From an uncultured Sphingomonadales bacterium (lineage in GTDB: Bacteria; Pseudomonadota; Alphaproteobacteria; Sphingomonadales; Sphingomonadaceae): a stretch of DNA of 39,914 nt. Shown piece by piece: positions 1 through 6,722 of this stretch. A program made the position numbers and the translations under genes. Within the stretch, counting starts at the first letter, position 1; each line of letters begins with the position of its first letter. The notes under the pieces were generated by a model. That model made no database searches. It was not told the origin of the DNA and saw only the letters and a program-made list of their open reading frames with translations. The stretch is taken from positions 1 to 39,914 of the forward strand of contig CAIMDB010000026.1 of NCBI GenBank assembly GCA_903839675.1, given 5' to 3'.

Positions 1-210
1 AGAGCCTTGACCACCCGTATCCAGATTGTTGGTTCTCAAGCCTTGGGCTTCCAGTACCCCCGATCCGCTCTTGATCCCCTCCGGTGTTTCCACCTCGACA
101 ATCATTCTGAACCGATAGGTGCTGCTCGGCGGTTTCGACGGCTTGCAAGCCGATAGCAAAACCCCCGACGCCACAGCGAACACCAGCCCAAGCACACCCC
201 GCCGCGCCAT
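1..210 (-). CDS. Putative lipoprotein, 3' part cut by window edge
   Basis: The reading frame enters from the right at ATG 210 (an in-frame ATG at 225 is also possible) and stays open to base 1, so the C-terminus lies outside the window. The product starts with two arginines, a hydrophobic stretch and the lipobox LLSAC, which predicts a signal-peptidase II lipoprotein. The lipidated Cys is near residue 22. The mature part begins with a Ser/Pro linker and then a segment reading RFRMIVEVETP. I recognise no characterised family. The partial Shine-Dalgarno ACGGGA six bases before ATG 210 favours that start. Confidence 0.6.
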   Translation of the reverse strand, partial: MARRGVLGLVFAVASGVLLSACKPSKPPSSTYRFRMIVEVETPEGIKSGSGVLEAQGLRTNNLDTGGQGS

Positions 211-367
211 ATTATGTCCCGTCATCTGTCCCCAACGCTCCCCACACGCCGCACCCCACAGCGGCGGGTTCCAAGATAAAGCCAAAGTCTGAACAAAGCG
301 CTGTGATGGCGGTCACGGGGTGATTGGCCCACCCCGCTGCGACGAGGGCGTTCGCCCAAGTCTCGCT

Positions 368-389
368 CCCCTCCCGCAAGCGGGAGGGG
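368..389. repeat. Perfect inverted repeat, CCCCTCCCGC arms
   Basis: Arms CCCCTCCCGC (368-377) and GCGGGAGGGG (380-389) are separated by AA. A closely related hairpin lies between atpD and atpC (12130-12151), so this belongs to a dispersed palindrome family rather than to a terminator specific to this locus. Confidence 0.75.
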
Positions 390-414
390 CTGGGGGAGGG
401 GGCGCCTTCCGCCG

Positions 415-448
415 CGTCATGCTGGACTTGGTTCAGCATCCATGAACA
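415..448 (-). repeat. Dispersed palindromic repeat, copy A
   Basis: The minus strand reads TGTTCATGGATGCTGAACCA followed by AGTCCAGCATGACG. It is the same family as the copies at 545-574, 643-671 and 1005-1039. The core is an imperfect dyad ATGCTGAA / TTCAGCAT able to form a small hairpin. Copies A and D also share the TGTTC flank. Confidence 0.75.
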
Positions 449-544
449 CCGCCATTTCAATGTTCACGCGCAGGCGCGAGGACGCGGAGAGGATTGCCTC
501 TGCGTCCTTTGCGTCTCTGCGCGAACCTGACTGCCTTGATGCAA

Positions 545-574
545 ATGGATCCTGAAACAAGTTCAGGATGACGG
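545..574 (+). repeat. Dispersed palindromic repeat, copy B
   Basis: This copy reads ATGGATCCTGAA, ACAAG, TTCAGGATGACGG. It is a compensated variant of the core dyad: ATCCTGAA pairs with TTCAGGAT, where other copies have ATGCTGAA / TTCAGCAT. Matched changes in both arms suggest that the hairpin is what is conserved. Confidence 0.75.
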
Positions 575-642
575 TTGGAGGGGCGTAGCGCTTGAGACTG
601 CAAAATCCGCCCCGCGTCTCCGCGTGAACCCGTCCCCCACTT

Positions 643-671
643 CGTCATGCTGAACTTGGTTCAGCATCCAT
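643..671 (-). repeat. Dispersed palindromic repeat, copy C
   Basis: The plus strand reads CGTCATGCTGAACTTGGTTC then AGCATCCAT. It ends 12 bases before the last base of the GIY-YIG gene and is inverted relative to copy D on the other side of that gene. Confidence 0.75.
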
Positions 672-683
672 TCGCACGACGGC

Positions 684-989
684 TCAAGAAAAGGGCTCAA
701 ACCCGAAATCGACCGCAAGGTCGTGCCAATCCTGATTGTCCTGTTCGATCAGATTGATCTTCCAGTCGCGATGCCAGTTTTTCAGCTGCTTTTCCCGCGC
801 AATGGCGGAAGGCATGTCCTCAAACACCTCATAGCGGACGAGCCGGTGAACACCGTGCTCCCTCGTAAAACCGGCGACAGAACCGGTCCGGTGCTGGTAA
901 AGCCGCTGGATCAAATCGCTGGTCACGCCGATGTAAATCGTCCCATGTCGTCCGCTGGCGAGTATGTATACGCACGGCTGCTTTGCCAT
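684..989 (-). CDS. GIY-YIG nuclease family protein
   Basis: A 101-residue single-domain protein of the GIY-YIG endonuclease superfamily (UPF0213/YhbQ-like size class). The signature is at the N-terminus: VYILASG (about residues 7-13), then YIGVT (about 19-23), with a conserved Arg in LIQRLYQH and a downstream Glu in AREKQLK. The fold cuts DNA with one metal ion. The cellular job of these stand-alone small members is unsettled. No extra DNA-binding domain is visible. The gene is enclosed by inverted copies of a dispersed palindrome (643-671 and 1005-1039), 12 and 15 bases from its ends. That packing suggests the gene and repeats moved, or are maintained, together; this is inference. Confidence 0.88.
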   Translation of the reverse strand: MAKQPCVYILASGRHGTIYIGVTSDLIQRLYQHRTGSVAGFTREHGVHRLVRYEVFEDMPSAIAREKQLKNWHRDWKINLIEQDNQDWHDLAVDFGFEPFS

Positions 990-1004
990 GCCGTCAAGGC
1001 TAGG

Positions 1005-1039
1005 TGTTCATGGATGCTGAAACAAGTTCAGCATGACGG
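1005..1039 (+). repeat. Dispersed palindromic repeat, copy D
   Basis: This copy reads TGTTCATGGATGCTGAAACA then AGTTCAGCATGACGG. It lies 15 bases upstream of the GIY-YIG start codon and is opposite in orientation to copy C. It is closest to copy A, sharing the 5' TGTTC. Confidence 0.75.
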
Positions 1040-1316
1040 TTTTGAGCAATGCGCCTTCCGCCCCTCCCTCCACGAAACATTTTTCGCTTTCCTACAGCCC
1101 CCAAAATATGCCAGCATCCGCCCATGCCCGCGACCGACCGCCGCCGCTGCACTCCCGAACTTACCCCTTTCCTACAAACCCCAGTTTTCAAGGCGTCGAG
1201 GCCCTCAACTTCCTCCACTTCCAAACCTTTGACAGGTGGCGCGTACGCGATGCGCTTGCTCCGCAGGCGGCATTGCCCCTAAGGAAGGGGGCATAAGGAT
1301 ACCCCGGGGGAGCGTC
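1040..1316. other. Non-coding spacer upstream of the MHS transporter
   Basis: About 280 bases without a supported gene. Several overlapping frames are open only because of C-rich composition. A TTGACA hexamer occurs at 1229-1234, but there is no acceptable -10 box 16-18 bases downstream, so I do not call a promoter. A GGGGGAGC Shine-Dalgarno immediately precedes ATG 1317. Confidence 0.5.
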
Positions 1317-2900
1317 ATGGCGACAGAACAAGACCAGATTGTAATCGATGCAAAGCGGGACCGGCTCGTCATCACGGCATCGTCGCTGGGCACCGTGTTC
1401 GAATGGTATGATTTCTTCGTCTATGGCATCTTGGGCGCGCTGATCGGGCGGCTGTTCTTTCCGTCGGATAACCCGACGGCGGCCACGCTTGCTTCGTTGG
1501 CCGTGTTCGGCGCGGGCTTTGGCGTCCGTCCGCTCGGCGCCATCGTCTTTGGCTATCTGGGGGATAAGGTCGGGCGGAAATACACGTTCCTGATCACCAT
1601 CTCGCTGATGGGCGGCGCGACGGCGGCGATTGGTTTCTTGCCCACTTATGAGTCGATTGGGATCTGGGCGGCGGCCTTCCTGCTGATCCTGCGCTGTCTG
1701 CAGGGGCTGGCGCTGGGCGGCGAATATGGGGGGGCGGCGATCTACGTTGCGGAACACGCCCCCAAGGGGAAACGCGGGCAATATACCAGCTGGATTCAGG
1801 CGTCGGTTGCAGGTGGGTTTCTGCTCGCAGTCATCGTCGTTCTGGCAACGCGCACGTCGATGAGCACGGAAGCGTTTGAAAGCTGGGGTTGGCGCGTGCC
1901 GTTCATCATCTCCCTCTTCCTGCTCGGCATTTCGCTTTATATCCGCATGATGCTGTCAGAGAGTCCGGTGTTCAAGGCGATGAAAGCGGCGGGCACTACA
2001 TCGCACAATCCGTTTCTCGAAAGCTTCCAATATCCGGGCAATGTGAAGCGCATTTTCGTGGCGCTGTTTGGCGTCGCAGCGGGCCTGACGGTGATCTATT
2101 ACACATCGCAGTTCGGGACGCTTTACTTCCTCACCGGCACAGCACGTGTGCCGGAGACCGACGCTCTGTCCTATATGGCGGTCGGCGCGCTGCTTGCGGC
2201 CCCGCTTTATGTGGCGGCGGGTTGGCTCTCGGATCATTACGGGCGCAAGCGTATCTTGTTGATCGGTTATGCGCTGACGATCGTCCTGACCTTCCCTCTG
2301 TTTCACATGATGGCGGATGCGGCCAACCCGGCACTTGCGCGGGCAACGCAATCCTCTCCGGTCACCCTCGTATCGCCCGAATGTGAGTTCAGCGTCTTTG
2401 CCAGCAAGCAGACCACAGAGTGCGGCAAAGCGCTCGCCTTCCTCTCAAAGCGCGGCATCAGCTACACCAAGGCCGCCGGGGAAAGTGTGGCGCTGAAAGT
2501 GGGATCATCTGAAGTCGCGGGCTTTGATGAAAAGGCTTATGTCGCAGCCCTGGAGTCCGCGGGTTATCCCGACAAGTCGGACCCGGATTTACGCCAGCCG
2601 TTCAAGATCATCCTCGCGGTCGCCGTCCTCGTGGCCCTGTCTGCGATGACCTATGGCCAGGTCGCAGCGATCCTTGTCGAGATGTTTCCGGCGCGTATCC
2701 GATACACCTCCATGTCGATCCCCTACCATATCGGGGCCGGGTATTTCGGCGGGTTCCTGCCCTTCATCTCGCAGTACATCGTGGTGAAGACGGGCGGGAC
2801 CTTCATGGGCCTTTGGTACACCGTCGGCGTTGTTGCGATGGCGTTTATCGTGTCGGCCATCTGGCTTCCGGAAACGTCGGGCAAGGAAGATTTGGACTGA
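1317..2900 (+). CDS. MFS transporter, metabolite:H+ symporter (MHS) type
   Basis: A 527-residue inner-membrane transporter of the ProP/KgtP/YhjE-like MHS group. The start at 1317 is chosen for the strong GGGGGAGC site; an upstream in-frame start at 1236 has none. Family marks are EWYDFFVYG in TM1, the loop 2-3 motif GYLGDKVGRK, GLALGGEYGG in TM4, and GWLSDHYGRK after TM8. Twelve hydrophobic segments can be read. Between TM9 and TM10 lies a hydrophilic insert of roughly 95 residues with two cysteines (PECEF and TTECGK), placed on the periplasmic side by the usual MFS topology. The substrate, possibly a small carboxylate or osmolyte, cannot be assigned. alr follows 28 bases downstream and may be co-transcribed. 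Confidence 0.9.
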   Translation: MATEQDQIVIDAKRDRLVITASSLGTVFEWYDFFVYGILGALIGRLFFPSDNPTAATLASLAVFGAGFGVRPLGAIVFGYLGDKVGRKYTFLITISLMGGATAAIGFLPTYESIGIWAAAFLLILRCLQGLALGGEYGGAAIYVAEHAPKGKRGQYTSWIQASVAGGFLLAVIVVLATRTSMSTEAFESWGWRVPFIISLFLLGISLYIRMMLSESPVFKAMKAAGTTSHNPFLESFQYPGNVKRIFVALFGVAAGLTVIYYTSQFGTLYFLTGTARVPETDALSYMAVGALLAAPLYVAAGWLSDHYGRKRILLIGYALTIVLTFPLFHMMADAANPALARATQSSPVTLVSPECEFSVFASKQTTECGKALAFLSKRGISYTKAAGESVALKVGSSEVAGFDEKAYVAALESAGYPDKSDPDLRQPFKIILAVAVLVALSAMTYGQVAAILVEMFPARIRYTSMSIPYHIGAGYFGGFLPFISQYIVVKTGGTFMGLWYTVGVVAMAFIVSAIWLPETSGKEDLD

Positions 2901-2928
2901 GGCGGGCGGGTTGGCTATTGCGCCTGTG

Positions 2929-3945
2929 ATGACGGCTCCCCTGCGATTGCGCCTTGATGGCGATGCCCTTGTGCACAACTGGCGTTGGCTGAAGGCGGCG
3001 GGCGGCTCAGCCGCATGTGGCGCTGCGGTCAAGGCCAATGGCTATGGCCTTGGCGCGGTGGATGTCACGACACGTCTGCTCGATGCGGGATGCCGCGATT
3101 TCTTCGTGGCGACTTGGGCAGAGGCGGTCGAGGTCGCGCCGCTTTTGCCAGAGGACGCGAGCCTCTCCGTCTTTCACGGGGTGCGAGCCGCGGACATGGA
3201 GGCAGCGCTTGCCTCCCGTGCGCGGCCGGTTCTCAATACGGCTGAACAGGTGGCCCGCTGGAAGCCGACAGGGCGCGCCTGTGATGTCATGATCGATACG
3301 GGCATGAACCGGTTGGGCCTCGCACCCGGCGCTGATCTGTCGGGGCTCAATATCCACACGCTGATGAGCCACCTCGCTTCTGCCGATCAGGATGTGGTCC
3401 AAAATGGGCGCCAGTTGGAGCTGTTTCGCAATGCCGCAGCGACCATTACGGCGCAGCGCTACAGCCTCGCCAATTCGGCCGGCATCTGCCTTGGGGCGGA
3501 TTACCATTTTGGCCTGACGCGCCCAGGACTCGCGCTTTACGGCGGGACGCCCAGGCAAGAGGCCGCGGGCCAGATCCGACCGGTCGTCGCGGTTGAGGCT
3601 GAAGTGCTCCAGCGCCGCCGGATCGAAGCGGGCGAGAGCGTGGGATATAACGCGACCTTCGTCGCCCATCAGCCGATGGAGCTGGCCATCCTCAATATTG
3701 GCTATGCCGATGGCTATCTGCGCGCCTTTTCGGGCAAAGGCACAGCAGGCGAGGGGCGCTTCTCCATCATCGGGCGCGTGTCGATGGATTTGATTGCGCT
3801 TGATGTGAGCAGCGCGCCTGAGGTTGGCGAGGGGGACTGGATCGCCATCGACTATGACTTGCCGTCTGCGGCGGCTGTGTCTGGCCTGTCCCAATATGAA
3901 TTGCTGACGCTGCTTGGTCGTCGATTTGAGCGCATCTGGCGCTAA
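2929..3945 (+). CDS. alr: Alanine racemase
   Basis: A 338-residue PLP enzyme that interconverts L- and D-alanine for peptidoglycan precursors in the cytoplasm. The PLP lysine is in VKANGYGLG (about residue 34), inside the N-terminal TIM barrel. The second catalytic base is the Tyr of SVGYNATF. The C-terminal beta domain carries GRVSMD. TGMNRLGL is also typical. ATG 2929 gives the family-like start (APLRLRLDGDALVHNW); longer in-frame starts would run back into the transporter gene. The protein is slightly short compared with the usual 350-375 residues, but no core motif is missing. Confidence 0.93.
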   Translation: MTAPLRLRLDGDALVHNWRWLKAAGGSAACGAAVKANGYGLGAVDVTTRLLDAGCRDFFVATWAEAVEVAPLLPEDASLSVFHGVRAADMEAALASRARPVLNTAEQVARWKPTGRACDVMIDTGMNRLGLAPGADLSGLNIHTLMSHLASADQDVVQNGRQLELFRNAAATITAQRYSLANSAGICLGADYHFGLTRPGLALYGGTPRQEAAGQIRPVVAVEAEVLQRRRIEAGESVGYNATFVAHQPMELAILNIGYADGYLRAFSGKGTAGEGRFSIIGRVSMDLIALDVSSAPEVGEGDWIAIDYDLPSAAAVSGLSQYELLTLLGRRFERIWR

Positions 3946-3948
3946 GCC

Positions 3949-4015
3949 ATGTTGCGCGGATGTTGCGCAGCATTCCCAATTGTTGCAGTGCAATAGCCTG
4001 TGGTGCTATGCAGCA
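3949..4015. promoter_or_regulatory. TGC-rich dyad array upstream of phaR, candidate PhaR operator
   Basis: Three GCA/TGC dyads occur in a row: TGTTGCGCAGCA (3961-3972), TTGCAGTGCAA (3983-3993, perfect) and TGCTATGCAGCA (4004-4015). Their centres (3966.5, 3988, 4009.5) are 21.5 bp apart, about two helical turns. ATGTTGCGC is also directly repeated at 3949 and 3960. PhaR proteins studied in Rhodobacter and Paracoccus bind TGC/GCA-rich dyads, including upstream of phaR itself. A candidate promoter TTGCAG (3983-3988), 18-bp spacer, TATGCA (4007-4012) overlaps two dyads, which fits repression. The autoregulation claim is inference. Confidence 0.5.
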
Positions 4016-4043
4016 TTTGTTCTTGGGATAGAAATGGATTCAC

Positions 4044-4607
4044 ATGGCTAAGGCAGGCGCGGGCGAAGGCCCGGTGACGATCAAAAAGTACGCAAATCGG
4101 CGGCTCTACAACACAGAAACCTCCAGCTACATCACGCTCGACACCCTGTCGCAGATGATCCGCGATGGCCGCGATTTCCGTGTTGTTGATGCGAAGTCCA
4201 ATGAGGACATCACGCACAACATCCTGACCCAGATCATCATGGAAGAGGAAGGCCGCGGCAAAGCCATGCTGCCCGCCGGTTTCCTCCGCCAGCTCATCTC
4301 GCTTTATGGCGATTCAATGCAGTCCATGGTCCCGCAATATCTGGAAGCGTCGATGGACGCGTTTCAGCGCAACCAATCCCAGTTCCGCCAGATGTTGGAA
4401 GGCGCCTTTACGGGTGGACCATTTGAAGAACTTCACAAGCGCAACATGGCGATGTTTGAGGCCGCAGCCGGCATCCTGACACCGGGTGCCAAGAAGGAAG
4501 AGGCGGAGCCCGTCAAGCCACAGACCAGCGCGCAGAAGGACGATGAGATTGCCGCGCTGAAGGCGCAGCTCGCATCGCTTCAGGCGAAGGTGGACAAGCT
4601 CGGCTAG
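4044..4607 (+). CDS. phaR: Polyhydroxyalkanoate synthesis repressor PhaR
   Basis: A 187-residue DNA-binding regulator of PHA granule genes. Residues about 11-70 form the PHB/PHA accumulation regulator DNA-binding domain, with the hallmark IKKYANRRLYNTETSSYIT. The PHB_acc region (MLPAGFLRQLISLYGDSMQ) follows. The tail contains a predicted amphipathic or coiled-coil stretch (DDEIAALKAQLASLQAKVDKL). In known systems PhaR senses PHA and represses phasin and its own gene. No phaC or phasin gene lies in this window. An amidohydrolase gene begins 18 bases downstream and may be read through. The upstream gap contains a phased set of TGC dyads that could be its own operator. Confidence 0.93.
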   Translation: MAKAGAGEGPVTIKKYANRRLYNTETSSYITLDTLSQMIRDGRDFRVVDAKSNEDITHNILTQIIMEEEGRGKAMLPAGFLRQLISLYGDSMQSMVPQYLEASMDAFQRNQSQFRQMLEGAFTGGPFEELHKRNMAMFEAAAGILTPGAKKEEAEPVKPQTSAQKDDEIAALKAQLASLQAKVDKLG

Positions 4608-4625
4608 GCGCGCAACAAGGGCGTC

Positions 4626-5927
4626 ATGAAAAACGCCCTTTTCCTTTGCGCCGCAGCGTTGATCGCTGCCCCCGCCGCCGCCCAGACGGGTGGCTCCGTC
4701 ACCGTCATTCAGGCCGGTCGCCTGCTCGACAAGCCCGGTCAGGCCCCGCGCGGTCCATCCACGTTGATTGTGCGCGATGGCCGCATCGTTGAGATTCTGC
4801 CCGGCAAGGTCGATGGACCGGTGGGCGCGAAGATCGTCGATCTGTCGGACAAGTTCGTTCTCCCCGGTTTGATCGACAGCCATGTCCACCTCGACTCGGA
4901 TGCGGGTGGAAATGCAGCTTTCATGGAAGGCCTGACGAGCAGCGATGCCACCTCGGCGTATCGCACGCTGGGCAATGCCAAGAAGACGCTGATGGCAGGC
5001 TTCACCACCGTCCGTAATTTGGGGGATGGCACGGGCGCAACTTTGGCGCTGCGGGACTTCGCGGCATCGGGTGAACTCCTCGCCCCGCGCATTGTCGATG
5101 CAGGCCGCTCCATCTCCACAACCAGCGGACATATGGATGGAACGCTCAGCCTTGGCGAAGATCTGCATAGCGCGATCAATCAGGAAAATCTGTGCGATGG
5201 CGTCGAAACCTGCCGCCACGCGGTCCGCATGCAGATCCGGCGCGGTGTCGATGTGATCAAGATCGCGACCACCGGTGGCGTTAACAGCCGCATCGGCGCG
5301 GGTCTTGGCCGCCAGTTGTTCGATGATGAGGTAAAGGCGCTGGTCGACACCGCGCACCTCTACAAGAAGAAGGTCGCGGTCCACGCGCACGGCGATGACG
5401 GCATCAACGCGGCGCTCGCGGCAGGCGCGGACTCGATTGAACACGGCACGATGCTGACGGACGAAAGCATCAAGCTCTTCAAGAAAGCGGGCGCCTATTA
5501 CGTCCCCACGCTCTCGACGGTGAACGGCTATATCGCGCGTCTGCAAGCTGATCCGAATGCCTATCCGCCCGACGTTCTGGCCAAGGTGAAGTGGCGCATC
5601 GGCGTGACGGGCAAGAGCCTTGAAAAGGCCTACCCCGCGGGCGTGAAGATCGCCTTTGGAACCGATGCCGGTGTTTCAAAGCATGGCCGCAATGCGGATG
5701 AGTTTGAATTGATGGTGAAGCACGGCATGTCCCCCATGGCCGCCATTCAGGCCGCTACCGTCAACGCCGCCGACCTGCTGGGCGTCGCGGCAGATGTCGG
5801 CACGCTGGAGCCGGGCAAGGCCGCAGACATCATCGCGGTCTCCGGTGATCCGCTGAGCGACGTGACGGTGCTGAAGTCGGTGCGCTTCGTAATGAAGGGC
5901 GGGCAGGTCGCCAAGGACGAGCGCTGA
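4626..5927 (+). CDS. Exported metal-dependent amidohydrolase
   Basis: A 433-residue protein of the amidohydrolase superfamily (imidazolonepropionase / Xaa-Pro dipeptidase-like group). An N-terminal signal peptide of about 20 residues ends in AAPAAAQ, so it acts in the periplasm or outside the cell. Metal-site residues are visible: SHVH (His86, His88), the lysine in VIKIATTGG (about 212), AVHAHGDDG and SIEHGT (later histidines), and the Asp in FGTDAG (about 345). The C-terminal composite domain ends with LEPGKAADIIAVSGDPL. Related enzymes hydrolyse dipeptides, amides or lactones; the substrate here is unknown. Shine-Dalgarno AAGGGCG precedes ATG 4626. Confidence 0.88.
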   Translation: MKNALFLCAAALIAAPAAAQTGGSVTVIQAGRLLDKPGQAPRGPSTLIVRDGRIVEILPGKVDGPVGAKIVDLSDKFVLPGLIDSHVHLDSDAGGNAAFMEGLTSSDATSAYRTLGNAKKTLMAGFTTVRNLGDGTGATLALRDFAASGELLAPRIVDAGRSISTTSGHMDGTLSLGEDLHSAINQENLCDGVETCRHAVRMQIRRGVDVIKIATTGGVNSRIGAGLGRQLFDDEVKALVDTAHLYKKKVAVHAHGDDGINAALAAGADSIEHGTMLTDESIKLFKKAGAYYVPTLSTVNGYIARLQADPNAYPPDVLAKVKWRIGVTGKSLEKAYPAGVKIAFGTDAGVSKHGRNADEFELMVKHGMSPMAAIQAATVNAADLLGVAADVGTLEPGKAADIIAVSGDPLSDVTVLKSVRFVMKGGQVAKDER

Positions 5928-5943
5928 GGAGAACAAGGCACTA

Positions 5944-5960
5944 AGTATAGTGTCCCCGGA
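5944..5960 (+). repeat. Dispersed repeat end motif, left copy (AGTATAGTGTCCCCGGA)
   Basis: AGTATAGTGTCCCCGGA begins 17 bases after the amidohydrolase stop. An inverted counterpart at 6664-6680 matches 15 of 17 positions, and a more diverged inverted copy lies at 6577-6596. Motifs of this kind recur in many proteobacterial genomes next to small mobile units; I recall this rather than having checked it. GC content drops sharply just inside this copy. Confidence 0.6.
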
Positions 5961-5969
5961 GTTGTTGAA

Positions 5970-6482
5970 ATGACGAAAAAAACGCACTTTCTTGAAAATA
6001 TGGAACATTATTGGGATAATGACTTTATAGTGAAAATTCCAACCGAGGATTCTTCCAGAATTGGAATTTCCGACATCGATTCTGTTTTTCTTTATATGTA
6101 CGGAATTCCACAATTTTGTGCCCCGCATATATCGCTTATTTATCCATTTTCGAGTAGCGACAATTTTTTGGAAATTGGCTACAATCAATACGAAAAAAAT
6201 ATAGAATATAATCTGAAAACGAGAGAAATCAGAACTTACTCGGAAAATAATGAAGAGCTTTTTATATCATATGGATTTGAGAATTTTATTCAAAGTCTGA
6301 TGTATTTTGCGGATTTAATCGAAGAATCTATTTCTAAGAATGGGAAAAATGCATTTCTGGAAAGAAATGTTCCATCGTATCTTATTGAATATTTTCTGAA
6401 TAACGTTTCTCGTCTGAACGACATTAAAGAGCCGAATGGATTTTTTTGGAATCACGAGTGCAATCGTTTATTTATCGATTAG
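5970..6482 (+). CDS. SUKH-like putative immunity protein, AT-rich
   Basis: A 170-residue cytoplasmic protein with no signal or membrane segment, rich in Phe, Tyr, Asn, Ile, Glu. The base composition is strikingly AT-rich against the GC-rich neighbours, which indicates recent acquisition. The layout resembles SUKH-4-type immunity proteins: a segment like FLYMYGIPQF near residue 40, a beta segment DNFLEIGYN (about 65-73), then ELFISYGFENFIQSLMYFAD (about 93-112). In that family a Phe-Ile/Val-x-x-Ser/Gly patch precedes a helix. These proteins neutralise polymorphic or contact-dependent toxins. No toxin gene is visible, so it would be an orphan. Family assignment by pattern only; an uncharacterised orphan remains possible. 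Confidence 0.55.
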   Translation: MTKKTHFLENMEHYWDNDFIVKIPTEDSSRIGISDIDSVFLYMYGIPQFCAPHISLIYPFSSSDNFLEIGYNQYEKNIEYNLKTREIRTYSENNEELFISYGFENFIQSLMYFADLIEESISKNGKNAFLERNVPSYLIEYFLNNVSRLNDIKEPNGFFWNHECNRLFID

Positions 6483-6576
6483 ATTTATATTTTTATTTGG
6501 CCATAGAATAAAATTATAGATGCATCACTTCTCCTCGACTTCCCCACCAACCCAAGCATTGGTGTTGAACGTCGAG

Positions 6577-6596
6577 AATTCTGGGGTCACCCTACT
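6577..6596 (-). repeat. Diverged copy of the end motif, inverted
   Basis: The minus strand reads AGTAGGGTGACCCCAGAATT, matching AGTATAGTGTCCCCGGAGTT (5944-5963) at 15 of 20 positions. It suggests repeated insertion of the same element type at this locus. Confidence 0.5.
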
Positions 6597-6663
6597 AAAC
6601 TGGCTCCTAGTCGTTCCATCGCTGACCTGCGAAGATGCAACGCGTCTGGCGCATTAGGTAATT

Positions 6664-6680
6664 TTCGAGGACACTATACT
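6664..6680 (-). repeat. Dispersed repeat end motif, right copy
   Basis: The minus strand reads AGTATAGTGTCCTCGAA, a 15 of 17 match, inverted, to 5944-5960, including a 12-base perfect core. Together they delimit a unit of about 740 bases that encloses the AT-rich SUKH-like gene. Confidence 0.6.
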
Positions 6681-6722
6681 AGACCGAAACTCGGTTGTCG
6701 CTGAAACCTCGTCCTATTGCCC

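Larger units (their letters stand above)
226..683. other. Repeat-rich intergenic region with no credible gene
   Basis: This 458-base stretch separates the truncated lipoprotein gene from the GIY-YIG gene. It holds three copies of a palindromic dispersed repeat (415-448, 545-574, 643-671) and a perfect 10-bp hairpin at 368-389. A GA/CT-rich patch near 470-530 has self-complementary segments such as GAGGACGCGGAGAGG against CCTCTGCGTCCTTTG. Short open frames here only translate the repeats and have no ribosome binding site. Confidence 0.7.

Noticed and set aside
324-648. Short frames of 60-80 codons near the left edge, such as one containing RHPELVSGS
   Set aside because: These are translations of the dispersed palindromes. 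RHPELVSGS and RHAELVSAS are recurrent by-products of such repeats, not proteins.
415-1039. CRISPR array from the repeated 29-base units
   Set aside because: The copies alternate in orientation, spacing is irregular (97, 69, 334 bases), and the units are palindromic and diverged. No cas gene is present.
1229-1260. TTGACA as promoter of the MHS transporter gene
   Set aside because: No -10-like hexamer at 16-18 bases; the sequence there is GC-rich.
4314-5546. 410-codon minus-strand frame across phaR and the amidohydrolase gene
   Set aside because: It lies opposite two well-supported genes with clear motifs, and the translated product matches no family pattern.
4626-5927. Amidohydrolase as dihydroorotase or urease-type enzyme
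   Set aside because: The signal peptide and the order HVH...K...HAH...H...D fit the imidazolonepropionase/dipeptidase-like group better.
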